Below are positions 1-8,243 of a stretch of 64,000 nucleotides of DNA, piece after piece (within the stretch, counting starts at the first letter, position 1; every line of letters starts with the position of its first letter). The DNA is taken from contig NZ_PXYA01000001.1 of the NCBI RefSeq assembly GCF_003841405.1, positions 682,001 to 746,000 of the forward strand, written 5' to 3'. Under the pieces are notes generated by a model. That model was not told where the DNA came from. It ran no database searches and saw only the letters and a list, made by a program, of their open reading frames with translations. Source of the DNA: Tetragenococcus halophilus subsp. halophilus DSM 20339. GTDB taxonomy: Bacteria > Bacillota > Bacilli > Lactobacillales > Enterococcaceae. The translations under genes were made by a program, and so were the position numbers.

Positions 1-430
1 AATCATTTTCTTCATTAAAAACATGGTCCAAATTAAACAAGGACCACTTTTTCTTATTCAATTTTACGATATGTTCCGCACGCTTTATTGTATCTAATTT
101 TTTGTTATATTTTAAATATTGCGTTGTAATAGTAAATTTATACGTTTGTCTTTTCTCATTATTCTCTTGCTCTTCTTCCTCTTCTTCATTTATATCGTCT
201 TCATAATTTACCATTGAATTTTCTTTTTCCTGTAAAAATTTGGCAAACTCAGCTAAAGGACAAGCAAATTGATAAAGATTATAATCGTCATATTCTTCAT
301 AACTTATAAGTCGAAAATCAAATTGCTTATCGCTACGCTTTAGAGAAACTGTATAGTCATAGGATGATTTATTACTTGTAAATGCAAGAATCAGTTTCTT
401 TTCTTCTACAAAGTATCTTAAGTTATTCAT
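1..430 (-). CDS. Hypothetical protein of the teichoic acid region, 3' end outside the window
   Basis: An open frame runs leftward off the window edge with no stop for 143 codons. The chosen ATG (428-430) begins MNNLRYFVEEKKL and has AGGGGAA about seven bases upstream; an ATG two codons earlier abuts that site and is less likely. The visible part is polar, without a signal peptide or membrane segment. It has a strongly acidic stretch (NEEEEEEQEN) near residues 85-95, followed by a lysine-rich part. I do not recognise the family. It starts about 40 bases after the acyltransferase stop, so the two are probably co-transcribed. It could be the N-terminal ancillary domain of another large TagF-like enzyme, since those in this window also begin with long unrecognisable regions, but nothing seen proves this. 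Confidence 0.6.
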   Translation of the reverse strand, partial: MNNLRYFVEEKKLILAFTSNKSSYDYTVSLKRSDKQFDFRLISYEEYDDYNLYQFACPLAEFAKFLQEKENSMVNYEDDINEEEEEEQENNEKRQTYKFTITTQYLKYNKKLDTIKRAEHIVKLNKKKWSLFNLDHVFNEEND

Positions 431-471
431 CGTCATTTCCCCTTCAGGAACAAAGAATTTTGGACCAAAGA

Positions 472-1296
472 CTAATTTAATGAATCTAATACAACCAACG
501 GTCTTAAGTGTATTACTTTTTTTATAAAACCCATAATTTCAGATTGATTGGTAAAAGTAGGCTTTGCAGTAATGTTTTCCCACCATTTTTCCAAATTATC
601 TGTGGCTTTAAATATATATTGTGAAGAATCTGTTTCATAAAATTCATGTTGTCTCGTATCTTCTTCAGTAAAGAAGTGAGAAGACTGTCTATCCCAAAAA
701 ACATTTTCTCTAATCCGTTTAATCGGATTCCCTACATTAATACTATTAGATTGTATTTTTTTGGCAACGATGGACCCAAGCCCTATAATCGCTCCTGAAC
801 CAATATACGAACCTTTTAAAATTGAAGTATTTTGCCCTATCCATACGTGATCACCTATAAGAATACTTTTACTTTCATTAATCCGTCTTTGATATTCATC
901 GTATATCAAGTGCACATCAGAATTGCGGATCCAACATCCCGAAGAAAACATTACATCTTTACCAACAATAATATCTTTGGCTTCAGAAGCAATTAAAAAT
1001 AAGGGTTTATTAAAGGAACAACCCTCATTAAAAGACACTAAAGAGTCATTATATAATGTAGCTTTTAATTGAATTTTATTATTCCTGGTCTTGTCTATAT
1101 ACAATACAGAGTTACTACCAAGGAAAGTAATCGTAGTATCTACTAATTGCGCATCTTTATCTAAAAAGACATAATTATTTGTGCCTTTAAAAATAATCTT
1201 GGAATCTTTAAGCTGAATATTATTTTCTTCTTCAGTTACAATAAAATTATCTTTTAGTCTTTCCTTTTCGCTGAATGATCTTATTACTGTATCCAT
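472..1296 (-). CDS. Hexapeptide-repeat (left-handed beta-helix) acyltransferase
   Basis: The C-terminal half carries the imperfect hexapeptide pattern of LbetaH acyltransferases, ending in VWIGQNTSILKG, IGSGAIIGLGSIV and the NVGNPIKRIRE cap typical of the WbbJ/maltose O-acetyltransferase group. The family usually moves an acetyl group from acetyl-CoA to a sugar; here a teichoic acid or glycan sugar is the likely acceptor, by context. An upstream in-frame ATG at 1326 would add ten residues but has no Shine-Dalgarno; the ATG at 1296 has GAGAGGTG, at a rather long spacing of about 12. The encoded protein is about 274 aa. It lies first in a leftward pair with the partial gene at the window edge. 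The family is clear; the acceptor is unknown. Confidence 0.75.
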   Translation of the reverse strand: MDTVIRSFSEKERLKDNFIVTEEENNIQLKDSKIIFKGTNNYVFLDKDAQLVDTTITFLGSNSVLYIDKTRNNKIQLKATLYNDSLVSFNEGCSFNKPLFLIASEAKDIIVGKDVMFSSGCWIRNSDVHLIYDEYQRRINESKSILIGDHVWIGQNTSILKGSYIGSGAIIGLGSIVAKKIQSNSINVGNPIKRIRENVFWDRQSSHFFTEEDTRQHEFYETDSSQYIFKATDNLEKWWENITAKPTFTNQSEIMGFIKKVIHLRPLVVLDSLN

Positions 1297-1380
1297 TTCA
1301 CATCTACACCTCTCAGAAGTTTTCATAGCTTTTTTAAGAGTTGTTATTTATTCTGTATATGTGCTTTATTTTATTGTTCT

Positions 1381-1409
1381 ATTATATTTTTAATTTTACC
1401 ATAAAATAA
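1381..1409 (-). promoter_or_regulatory. Candidate promoter of the acyltransferase gene
   Basis: On the minus strand a perfect -10 TATAAT (1381-1386) sits 17 bases after a weak -35-like TTATTT. It would give a leader of about 80 bases to the ATG at 1296. The -35 match is poor and the region is very AT-rich, so this is tentative. Confidence 0.4.
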
Positions 1410-1572
1410 CAAATTGGTATTCTTTGTTTCTTCAATATGTAGGAAATTGATAATTTTTCTTAATTTTTGTGACGTAATTTAAATAATATCATTAGTTATA
1501 GAAAATAAAATATTCAAAATGCATAAAAAATTTTTTAATATTGAGTGTTGTTATTTATAAAAATTGGAATAT

Positions 1573-1641
1573 AAAAAAAGACGAACTACCTATACCTATC
1601 TATCGTTGTAGATAGCGTACATAAATAGTTCGTCTTTTTTA
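1573..1641. terminator. Bidirectional terminator between the acyltransferase and TagF-like genes
   Basis: AAAAAGACGAACTA and its complement TAGTTCGTCTTTTT form a long outer stem, with a nested 7-bp CTATCTA/TAGATAG hairpin inside (about 1598-1614). A-tracts and T-tracts flank it on both sides, so it can terminate in either direction. It ends the leftward transcript of the 766-aa polymerase gene. I see nothing else in the non-coding stretch 1410-1775. Confidence 0.85.
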
Positions 1642-1775
1642 AATAAACAACTCAAATAAATAGCTTTACTCAAATATAGAAAGACAATTTCAATTATTTT
1701 TTCCTAAATGACGTAACGGCTTGGTCAACTTCCATAATTTTGAATTTTCTATAGCCACTTCCCTTTAAAATTAAT

Positions 1776-4076
1776 TTACAAGACATTATCTTTAATTAGT
1801 TCATTGATAACGCGCTGAGTGTTCTTATTATCAGCAAATTCATTGATTCTTTTATAATTTTCTTCTATTTTTTCAGGTATTTCATAATTTTTATCAATAA
1901 TTTCTTTAACGGTATTAACTAGTTCATTTTCTGAATAAACAATTGTGCCTGGGGCGTTATATTCATTAACTGGCGTTGAACCTCCGTAATGCTCAATAAT
2001 GGAATCAAACTCTTTCCAATAAAAAATAGGATAGGCCCCATGATAGGTGGCATCTAATATAATTGAAGAAATATCGGTAATATAAATTGCAGAATTTGTT
2101 AACGTGTCTGTTGGGTCTTCCACAAAAATATTTTGATATTTTTTAAAATGGGACTTAGCAAATTGAGAAAACTTATTATGAGCAGCGATTTGTAACCTAT
2201 CTAACATACCTGCTTTATCAAAAGCTTCTATGACATCAATTAATGATTGATAATAAGAAGTTTGGGTGATCTTGCCATTAAACACTTCTCCTTCTTCCCA
2301 AGGTCTCCACGTTGGCATATACGTTATTTTTTTTGCATCTTTTTTCACTCTAGCTCCGTCTAACTTTGGTAAACCTGTTTTCATTATATCAAAATCATTA
2401 TACCCCATAACATTAAACTCTTGCGCCTCGACATCTGAACTAACTACTGACTTCACTATATTATTTGTCATATTTTTTTTATGAAATCCACTAATTTTCG
2501 GATCATCATGAGGTTTCATGAATATAATACCGTGCTGCAAAAAATAAAGAGGAGTCATTTTTATTTTCTCATTTAACTTATCATTAAAAATTCTCGTGTT
2601 AATTACATGATTACTTAATTCACTAGAAATAAAATGATCTGCTATAAAAACATATAAATAATTTCTGAAACTAAATCGCTCAACGATTTTATGCCCCCAC
2701 TTTTGCTTCATTTCTGAATATTGTTTAGACCTTTTATCTAAAATAAATACATTTTTAGAGTTAAGTTTTTGCTTAGCTACAGCTTCGAATATGCATTTTC
2801 CGGATTCAACTGCTTTAGAAGCTTCTTTTTCAAAATAAACATTTATATTGCGGTTTTTATTCAAAATTTTGTAAAGTTTTGCTATTTTTTCAGCAAATTT
2901 TATTTTTAACTTATGATTTGCGTTATATATTTTTAATTCAGGTAAATTTCCTATCGATAAATTATCACCAGCATTTCTACGTAAAATTATTGCATGTTGA
3001 TTGACATTAAAGGAAAGTAAAACAAGTTTTTCATCTTTGAATTTAGAAGACTGGTGTAAAGGGTGTAGTTTTTTATTATTAATAGCAACAAAAATTGTAT
3101 TATGGATATTTTCTAATTCTTGTAATTTATCAATTCTTAAGTTCGCTAAAAAGCTTTCACCATTCCAATGTAATTTTGTTAAAAACATGCCTGCTTTTGT
3201 AATTAATGTATCAGGTCGTATATTTGTGTTGTACTTTATTTTGCCCTTCAATTCTATATGGTCTTGTTTTTTTTTCGCTATTACGTTACTACTTTTAAAT
3301 AAAAGAGCTTTTTCTTCGTCTGTTTTTATACTTAATTTTTTATTATGTTCGTTAATTATGTATAAATTGTTATTTATTTTTAAGTAAATCGCCTCTTTGA
3401 CCGCTAACTTGAATTCTTTAATTAATTTGATATCTTTAAATCGTTTTAAGTCATTAACTCGTATAGTTTGCTTTAAACTATCATAGCAAATTACTAATTC
3501 GTTCGCGCTATGAAAATCCAATTTTAACGAAGAGGAAGTTAGGAAGTTAATGATGTTTGTCTTGAAAGCAAAGTCTAATTTAGAATTAGTATATTCTAAA
3601 AATGTTATGCAGTTTTCATAAGTAATCTTTAAATAAATCGCTGGATCACCTGACATATTCTCTTCATTAAGGAGAAATGGTTTTCGCCCCACCACAAAAG
3701 GTTCATATCCTAGCTCCCACATTTGTTCCGTGTAAGTATCGATGATAGCATAACTATATCGCGTCAATCTCGCCTCAAAACGGCTATGAAAGTTTTCAAT
3801 TTTTAATTTTATGCTTCCTTCTGTTGTACCGTTTATATACGGCGTCATATATAGTTTACTATCTTTTATATGAATATAATAAAATATTGTTTCATTTTCT
3901 ATGATACTAATTAAACCGTTAGGTAGTTCTACCTGTGCTAATTCATGCTCGTCACCATCCAAATATGTTTTTTCAATTTCTATCTCCATTAGATTATTTA
4001 AATGAAAAGTTATTAAATCAGGTAGTTCCTGTTTAATATAGCCATAATCAACATCAAACTTAACCACTTTTATCAT
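1776..4076 (-). CDS. Large TagF-like CDP-glycerol glycerophosphotransferase family protein
   Basis: 766 aa. The last 300 residues match the CDP-glycerol:glycerophosphotransferase (TagB/TagF) family: LQHG at 513-516, GLPKLD at 568-573, MPTWR at 587-591 and TDISS at 667-671, followed by the LDATYHGAYPIFYW segment. These enzymes transfer glycerol phosphate from CDP-glycerol onto a growing polymer at the inner face of the membrane. The first 480 residues are beta-rich and unrecognised. The second conserved histidine motif (PHP/PHY in relatives) is replaced by AAHNKF near residue 633, and DYSS is DISS, so activity or donor may differ. The ATG is preceded by AAGGA at about 12 bases. Transcribed leftward, possibly with the 858-aa gene upstream, but a hairpin separates them. 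Confidence 0.75.
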   Translation of the reverse strand: MIKVVKFDVDYGYIKQELPDLITFHLNNLMEIEIEKTYLDGDEHELAQVELPNGLISIIENETIFYYIHIKDSKLYMTPYINGTTEGSIKLKIENFHSRFEARLTRYSYAIIDTYTEQMWELGYEPFVVGRKPFLLNEENMSGDPAIYLKITYENCITFLEYTNSKLDFAFKTNIINFLTSSSLKLDFHSANELVICYDSLKQTIRVNDLKRFKDIKLIKEFKLAVKEAIYLKINNNLYIINEHNKKLSIKTDEEKALLFKSSNVIAKKKQDHIELKGKIKYNTNIRPDTLITKAGMFLTKLHWNGESFLANLRIDKLQELENIHNTIFVAINNKKLHPLHQSSKFKDEKLVLLSFNVNQHAIILRRNAGDNLSIGNLPELKIYNANHKLKIKFAEKIAKLYKILNKNRNINVYFEKEASKAVESGKCIFEAVAKQKLNSKNVFILDKRSKQYSEMKQKWGHKIVERFSFRNYLYVFIADHFISSELSNHVINTRIFNDKLNEKIKMTPLYFLQHGIIFMKPHDDPKISGFHKKNMTNNIVKSVVSSDVEAQEFNVMGYNDFDIMKTGLPKLDGARVKKDAKKITYMPTWRPWEEGEVFNGKITQTSYYQSLIDVIEAFDKAGMLDRLQIAAHNKFSQFAKSHFKKYQNIFVEDPTDTLTNSAIYITDISSIILDATYHGAYPIFYWKEFDSIIEHYGGSTPVNEYNAPGTIVYSENELVNTVKEIIDKNYEIPEKIEENYKRINEFADNKNTQRVINELIKDNVL

Positions 4077-4135
4077 TTTTCAGTTCATTCCTTACTATTA
4101 ACACTTTTTCTTTTACTAAATTTTATTTTCCATTC

Positions 4136-4179
4136 AAAGGCCCCCTTCAAATAGCTACATACCATAGAAGGAGGACCTT
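4136..4179 (-). terminator. Terminator-like hairpin after the 858-aa TagF-like gene
   Basis: Directly after the stop, AAGGTCCTCCTTC pairs with GAAGGGGGCCTTT on the minus strand (about 12 pairs with one mismatch and one wobble). The following T-run is short, so termination may be partial and allow read-through into the 766-aa gene. Confidence 0.55.
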
Positions 4180-4181
4180 AT

Positions 4182-6758
4182 TTATGAGCCTTGTACTTCA
4201 TCTATCTTGCTTAAAATAGCTTTATATACTCTTTCGCTGTTTTTATGATCGATATGTTCAAATAAACTAGGTCCATCTACATTTTGTATTATATCATTTG
4301 TTTTTATAATCTCTTCAATATTATTTATTAACTCAGTTCTATTATAAGCAATCTTACCAATAAAAGTTTCTTCTATAGGTCTAAGAATACCTTTTCTAAA
4401 AAAGCGTTCAACATCAAAATGAAAAAATATAACAGGTTTATTCATGTAAGAAAAATCAAAACTTATACTACTATAATCCGTTATTAAAAGATCATGTTCA
4501 ATTAATAATTCTTGTACTGTTTTTTCACCTAATTCAATATACTGGATTCTTCCTGGCACATTATCCAAGTGATACTTAAAAAATTCTTGAGCTCTATAAT
4601 GAGGGTAAAAATTGACTTCTACATTGTATTTATCAAGCAATGTTTCAAGTTCTTTATCATTTATTAAATTTAAATATTGTTGCATATATTCACTATTATT
4701 AAAAGCATAGTCACTATTTAACCAATCTCTCCAAGTTGGCATAATTAAAATTTTTTTTACTTTCTTATCAGGATTTAATGGTAAATTATCAAATCTAGGA
4801 AGCCCAGTAACCGCTACATCTTTAGGTTGATAGCCTAATTGATTGACAACTATTTTATATTTTTCACTATTACTTGTAACATCGAATAAATGGAAAGGCA
4901 AATCATAATACTGTTTATGATATTCTACATTTTTTCTTCCTAGGACTCCATGTTGTAAAAAAATTTTCACAGTATTTTCATACCCCCAAAAACCTCGAGC
5001 CGTTTTATAGGGAAGTATATTTTCTAAATCATGAGTAGAGATTAATACATTAGCCTTCGCAGCAACTTCATAGTGTTTTTGTGAACCAAATATTATTATA
5101 TTTTGTAAATGCTTAATACGTTTAAAATCTTCAGACAGCTCATCAATAACGTAATATACTTCAACATCTGTATTATCTTGTAACCATTTAAAAAGTTGAA
5201 TGCCATTATCTTGAGCAGTATCTGTTCTTTCACCTATCAACCATATCTTATCGGACTTTTTCCCATTCTCTAAGATTTGGTATTGTTTGTCCGTTATTTC
5301 AAATGATTCTACCTTTATATTTTTAAAAGGAGTTAATGTAAACATATAGTATACTTTTTTATCATTAATCTCTTTTTTCCTCAAAGTAAGGTAGCTATCT
5401 TTCTTATAAACCTCTTCTTTAAATTTAATTTTCTCCTTACGAATTAAGTCTTGATTATCGAAAATGGAAATAAATATATCTACTACATTTTTAGGAAGAG
5501 TTTTTAAAGTTTCCAGCTTATCATAGGGAATTTCTATGTCTCGCTCTCCTCTTTCAATTGCGATATGATAACTATTTTGCGAGGCTCTTTCCTCAAAGGT
5601 TAGATAGTATTGAAATCGTTCATATATCTTACTTGGTTCAAAATAAATACTTAGTACTTGATCATTTACTGCATTTACTCCCGCCCTAAATTTAGGCTTA
5701 GTGCTAGTAATTGTTATTCCATTTTCCTTTTTTAAATTCAGTTGATAAATTTGCCCTTCAAAGGAATAGTAATCAGTAATATTTACTTTATTTTTGCTAT
5801 CCAATAAACAATAAATTTTATTACCTTTGAGTGTATTATAAAAGACCATTAATAGTTTTTTCTTATTCAAAGTCTCAAAAGTATCTATTATCAAGCTTCC
5901 ATTAAGATTTCCTTTAACATCAGTAGACGGTAGATACTCTAAATTTGTTAAATCACTATCAATAATTGCAAAAGAACTAAATTGATAATTGTTATCAAAT
6001 AATTTGTCTTCTATTTTTACATTAATATTTAACGAAACCTCATTTAACATAGAGGATACCTTTAACGAAGGTACTTCATAATGACTAGTAGAGATAAATA
6101 GTCGATTATTTAACCATTCATAATTCATCATTAAATAATACGTTTCATCTCTATTCACAAAATGAGAAGAATACATTTTGCCATCAAATACAAGATATAC
6201 ATAGTATTGCTGGTCTTCTACTTCGGTTTGTATCTTAGATAAAGACATTTTATTGTTAAATACAGGGATTTCGATCTGTCTTGTACTATTTAACAAAATA
6301 ATTGAATCTAAGTTAGTTTCAAATTCGAAGCTTATATATTCTTCATTTAACTGACGTATACTTGCATTTTCCCATTGCCCAAATAAGTTATAATCTGTCT
6401 TATATTTATTTAACATAAGACTCTTATCTACTTTTCCTATGTATATTCTGTCATTTATTTCAAAAACATCGTCTACTTCTTTAGACATAACCAACCATAA
6501 CTTTTTACTTTTATAATAGAAATCAAAAGTATTATTATTATTTAAAAATCGTGTATCTACTTGAGCTTCCACTATATTTTGTGAAATTTTCTTAAAGCTA
6601 TAAGAAATATTAGAACCGTTTAGTTTTAAATAAAAGTCTTTATTATTAAAAATAATAAAATTATCCAATTTAAATTGCATGACAAGATTTTCTTTATTTA
6701 ATTTAAGATCATATAGTTCAAATTTTCTGCGTAAAATACGTTTCACTTTACTTAACAA
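4182..6758 (-). CDS. TagF-like poly(glycerol phosphate) polymerase
   Basis: 858 aa with a full set of TagF motifs in the C-terminal third: QHGVLG at 602-607, GLPRFD at 652-657, MPTWRDW at 673-679, YPHY near 717-721 and LLITDYSS ending at 764. This fits a polymerising CDP-glycerol glycerophosphotransferase that builds teichoic acid chains on the cytoplasmic side. The N-terminal 550 residues are beta-rich without a recognisable domain and could bind the primer or membrane. The start codon is TTG (6756-6758), chosen because AAGGTGG lies seven bases upstream. Transcribed leftward. It is one of nine long family members in the first 33 kb. The polymerase assignment is firm; glycerol versus another polyol phosphate is not settled by sequence. 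Confidence 0.85.
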   Translation of the reverse strand: MLSKVKRILRRKFELYDLKLNKENLVMQFKLDNFIIFNNKDFYLKLNGSNISYSFKKISQNIVEAQVDTRFLNNNNTFDFYYKSKKLWLVMSKEVDDVFEINDRIYIGKVDKSLMLNKYKTDYNLFGQWENASIRQLNEEYISFEFETNLDSIILLNSTRQIEIPVFNNKMSLSKIQTEVEDQQYYVYLVFDGKMYSSHFVNRDETYYLMMNYEWLNNRLFISTSHYEVPSLKVSSMLNEVSLNINVKIEDKLFDNNYQFSSFAIIDSDLTNLEYLPSTDVKGNLNGSLIIDTFETLNKKKLLMVFYNTLKGNKIYCLLDSKNKVNITDYYSFEGQIYQLNLKKENGITITSTKPKFRAGVNAVNDQVLSIYFEPSKIYERFQYYLTFEERASQNSYHIAIERGERDIEIPYDKLETLKTLPKNVVDIFISIFDNQDLIRKEKIKFKEEVYKKDSYLTLRKKEINDKKVYYMFTLTPFKNIKVESFEITDKQYQILENGKKSDKIWLIGERTDTAQDNGIQLFKWLQDNTDVEVYYVIDELSEDFKRIKHLQNIIIFGSQKHYEVAAKANVLISTHDLENILPYKTARGFWGYENTVKIFLQHGVLGRKNVEYHKQYYDLPFHLFDVTSNSEKYKIVVNQLGYQPKDVAVTGLPRFDNLPLNPDKKVKKILIMPTWRDWLNSDYAFNNSEYMQQYLNLINDKELETLLDKYNVEVNFYPHYRAQEFFKYHLDNVPGRIQYIELGEKTVQELLIEHDLLITDYSSISFDFSYMNKPVIFFHFDVERFFRKGILRPIEETFIGKIAYNRTELINNIEEIIKTNDIIQNVDGPSLFEHIDHKNSERVYKAILSKIDEVQGS

Positions 6759-6871
6759 GAATTACCCACCTTCAAATTATAAATATATTTTAACTACTTA
6801 ATGGATTTACGTCAATATTCTGGACACATTTTTCGAGAGTCTTTTTTCGAAACGAATCCACTCTAGAGAAT

Positions 6872-6933
6872 GTCATCATTTCCGCTTAATATCAAATGGA
6901 AAAACGTATTTGACATTAAGCGGAAACGATGAC
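6872..6933 (-). other. Long 3' hairpin inside the IS3 element
   Basis: Twenty-six bases starting GTCATC pair with the matching arm ending GATGAC, with only two G.U pairs when read in the transposase-sense strand. It lies between the orfB stop and the IS end. The derivative at 21849-21910 has the same hairpin with two compensated base-pair swaps, so the fold rather than the sequence is kept. Copy 3 has lost it. Confidence 0.8.
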
Positions 6934-6985
6934 GAGAAGGCCTCGTGGATAAGTTCCTCAAAAAAATGTGTAGGAAGCTCTAGAC

Positions 6986-7858
6986 CTACGCCAACATTTT
7001 TGCTTGATCTTCCGCTTGCTGGGGCGTCAGATAGTTGATATTCCCATGAATCCGTTCGCGATTGTACCAACCATTAATATATTGGAATAAAGCGAGACGG
7101 GCATCGTCAAAATTTTTATAGTGCTTCAAATAAACTTCTTCCTTTTTCAAGGTCGCATGAAAAGATTCAATCCCTGAATTATCATAGGGCGTTCCTTTGC
7201 GACTGTAAGAATGATTGATGTGATACTGAAGGAGAAGATTTTCAAATTCATAGCTCGTATATTGCGTGCCTAAATCTGTTTGTAAGATGAGTCCCTTACC
7301 ATCTTTTAATTGTTGATTTTGCATGGCTTGCTGAAAAGCATTCACCACAATTGAAGTTGTCATTTGTTTGCCATAAGAATAGCCAATAATTTTACGAGAA
7401 TACAAGTCCATGACAGAAGCTAAATAGGTCCAGCCTTCTTTTTGGGTATGAATATAGGTAATATCTGCACTCCATTTTTGGTTAATCGAAGTCGTAGAGA
7501 AATCTTGTTTTAAGAGGTTCTCACGGGATTCCACTTTTTCATGATTGCTTGCTGGACGATATTTTTTTCGAATAATCGAGTGAATGCCAAGTTCTCGCAT
7601 CAATCGTTGCACGCGCTTTAGACTGACTTTCCATCCTGACTGTATTAATTGATGCGTGATCTTAGGTGCGCCATAACGGCGCTTGCTTTTCTCGTAATTT
7701 TGTAGAATTTCTTTTTTTAATTGTTCGTTCTTTTGGCTCCTTTGGCTCGGACAACGGTTCTTGGAGGCATAGTAAGTTGACTTTGATACCTCGAGTACGT
7801 TCGTTAATGTTCGTACGGGGTATTCTTGACGCTCTTTATCAATAATTTCATAAATCAA
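6986..7858 (-). CDS. IS3-family transposase OrfB (rve integrase domain)
   Basis: 290 aa in this frame with the DDE integrase core: WSADITYI, LQTDLGTQYTS and the conserved GIESFHATLKKEEVY carrying the final acidic residue, plus the HTH_21 segment RRYGAPKITHQLIQ. OrfB supplies catalysis for copy-out/paste-in transposition through a circle. It has no convincing start of its own: the TTG at 7858 lacks a Shine-Dalgarno, and the frame is continuous with orfA after a -1 shift, so the active product is an OrfAB fusion. No stop or frameshift was seen, so this copy looks able to make transposase. Confidence 0.9.
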   Translation of the reverse strand: MIYEIIDKERQEYPVRTLTNVLEVSKSTYYASKNRCPSQRSQKNEQLKKEILQNYEKSKRRYGAPKITHQLIQSGWKVSLKRVQRLMRELGIHSIIRKKYRPASNHEKVESRENLLKQDFSTTSINQKWSADITYIHTQKEGWTYLASVMDLYSRKIIGYSYGKQMTTSIVVNAFQQAMQNQQLKDGKGLILQTDLGTQYTSYEFENLLLQYHINHSYSRKGTPYDNSGIESFHATLKKEEVYLKHYKNFDDARLALFQYINGWYNRERIHGNINYLTPQQAEDQAKMLA

Positions 7859-7869
7859 CGTGTCATTAC

Positions 7870-8127
7870 TTACTCTTTCGTGAATATGGTGATAGCTTTT
7901 TTTAGGATATCAATCTCCTGTTTCATACGATGCATTTCCTTCTCCATTTGATGAATATCTGCCTGACTTTTGCCGGTTTCTTCATCCGGGGTATACGCTT
8001 TTTTCCAGTTATATATCGTTGCTTCTGAAATCCCATATTCACGTGCCAAAGAAGGAACACTTTGTCCTTGTTCATTTAATTGAAGAATCAATTCTCTTGT
8101 TTCTTGGTTGTATTGTTTTGCCATCAT
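7870..8127 (-). CDS. IS3-family transposase OrfA (helix-turn-helix)
   Basis: About 85 aa. HTH_Tnp_1-type domain (SVPSLAREYGISEATIYNWKK) followed by a leucine-zipper-like coiled coil (MHRMKQEIDILKKAI). It binds the IS ends, and the fused OrfAB is the transposase. An upstream ATG (8142) is in frame, but the ATG at 8127 has AAAGGA six bases before it and is preferred. The near-3' run of seven A is a slippery site. The predicted protein is identical in copy 3. Confidence 0.88.
   Translation of the reverse strand: MMAKQYNQETRELILQLNEQGQSVPSLAREYGISEATIYNWKKAYTPDEETGKSQADIHQMEKEMHRMKQEIDILKKAITIFTKE
7897..7903 (-). promoter_or_regulatory. Programmed -1 frameshift site in orfA
   Basis: In the sense strand the codons read CTA AAA AAA GCT. 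Slipping back one base gives AGC TAT CAC and runs open into the orfB frame through TTG ATT TAT. This is the A-AAA-AAA-G type heptamer known from the IS3 family. It is also intact in copy 3. Confidence 0.8.
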
Positions 8128-8147
8128 TGAACATCCTTTCATAGAAT

Positions 8148-8175
8148 ATTATAGTACTCTACAAAAATGTGTCCA
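8148..8175 (-). promoter_or_regulatory. IS3 transposase promoter
   Basis: TGGACA (in the terminal repeat) and TATAAT are spaced by 16 bases on the minus strand, about 20 bases before the orfA start. The -35 is part of the IS end, so transposase binding would also cover the promoter. The same arrangement is present at copy 3. Confidence 0.7.
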
Positions 8176-8243
8176 TAAAACTAACCTAACACCAACCACT
8201 TAAAACCCAATAATATATTTCTTATTCATTTTGTTAACAAAAA

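Larger units (their letters stand above)
6802..8194 (-). mobile_element. IS3-family insertion sequence, copy 1 (complete)
   Basis: 1393 bp with overlapping orfA/orfB on the minus strand. The ends are TGG plus 16 unlike bases, then an identical TGGACACATTTTT, at the same offset on both sides, so the imperfect terminal repeat is about 32 bp. The right limit is fixed by comparison with copy 3, which shares sequence exactly to CTAACACCA. The left limit is fixed by the derivative at 21399-21980. Flanking bases ACTACTTAA (left) and ACCACTTAA (right) agree at 8 of 9 positions, which could be a target duplication but is longer than usual for IS3. It sits between the 858-aa and 394-aa transferase genes. 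Confidence 0.85.

Noticed and set aside
2266-2484. Plus-strand open frame inside the 766-aa gene
   Set aside because: Antisense shadow of a long family gene, no ribosome site, low-complexity hydrophobic translation.
3001-3387. 128-codon plus-strand frame
   Set aside because: Fully inside the TagF-like gene on the other strand; composition follows the AT-rich complement.
6986-7858. OrfB as an independently started protein
   Set aside because: The TTG start has no ribosome site, and a slippery run joins it to OrfA in frame -1.
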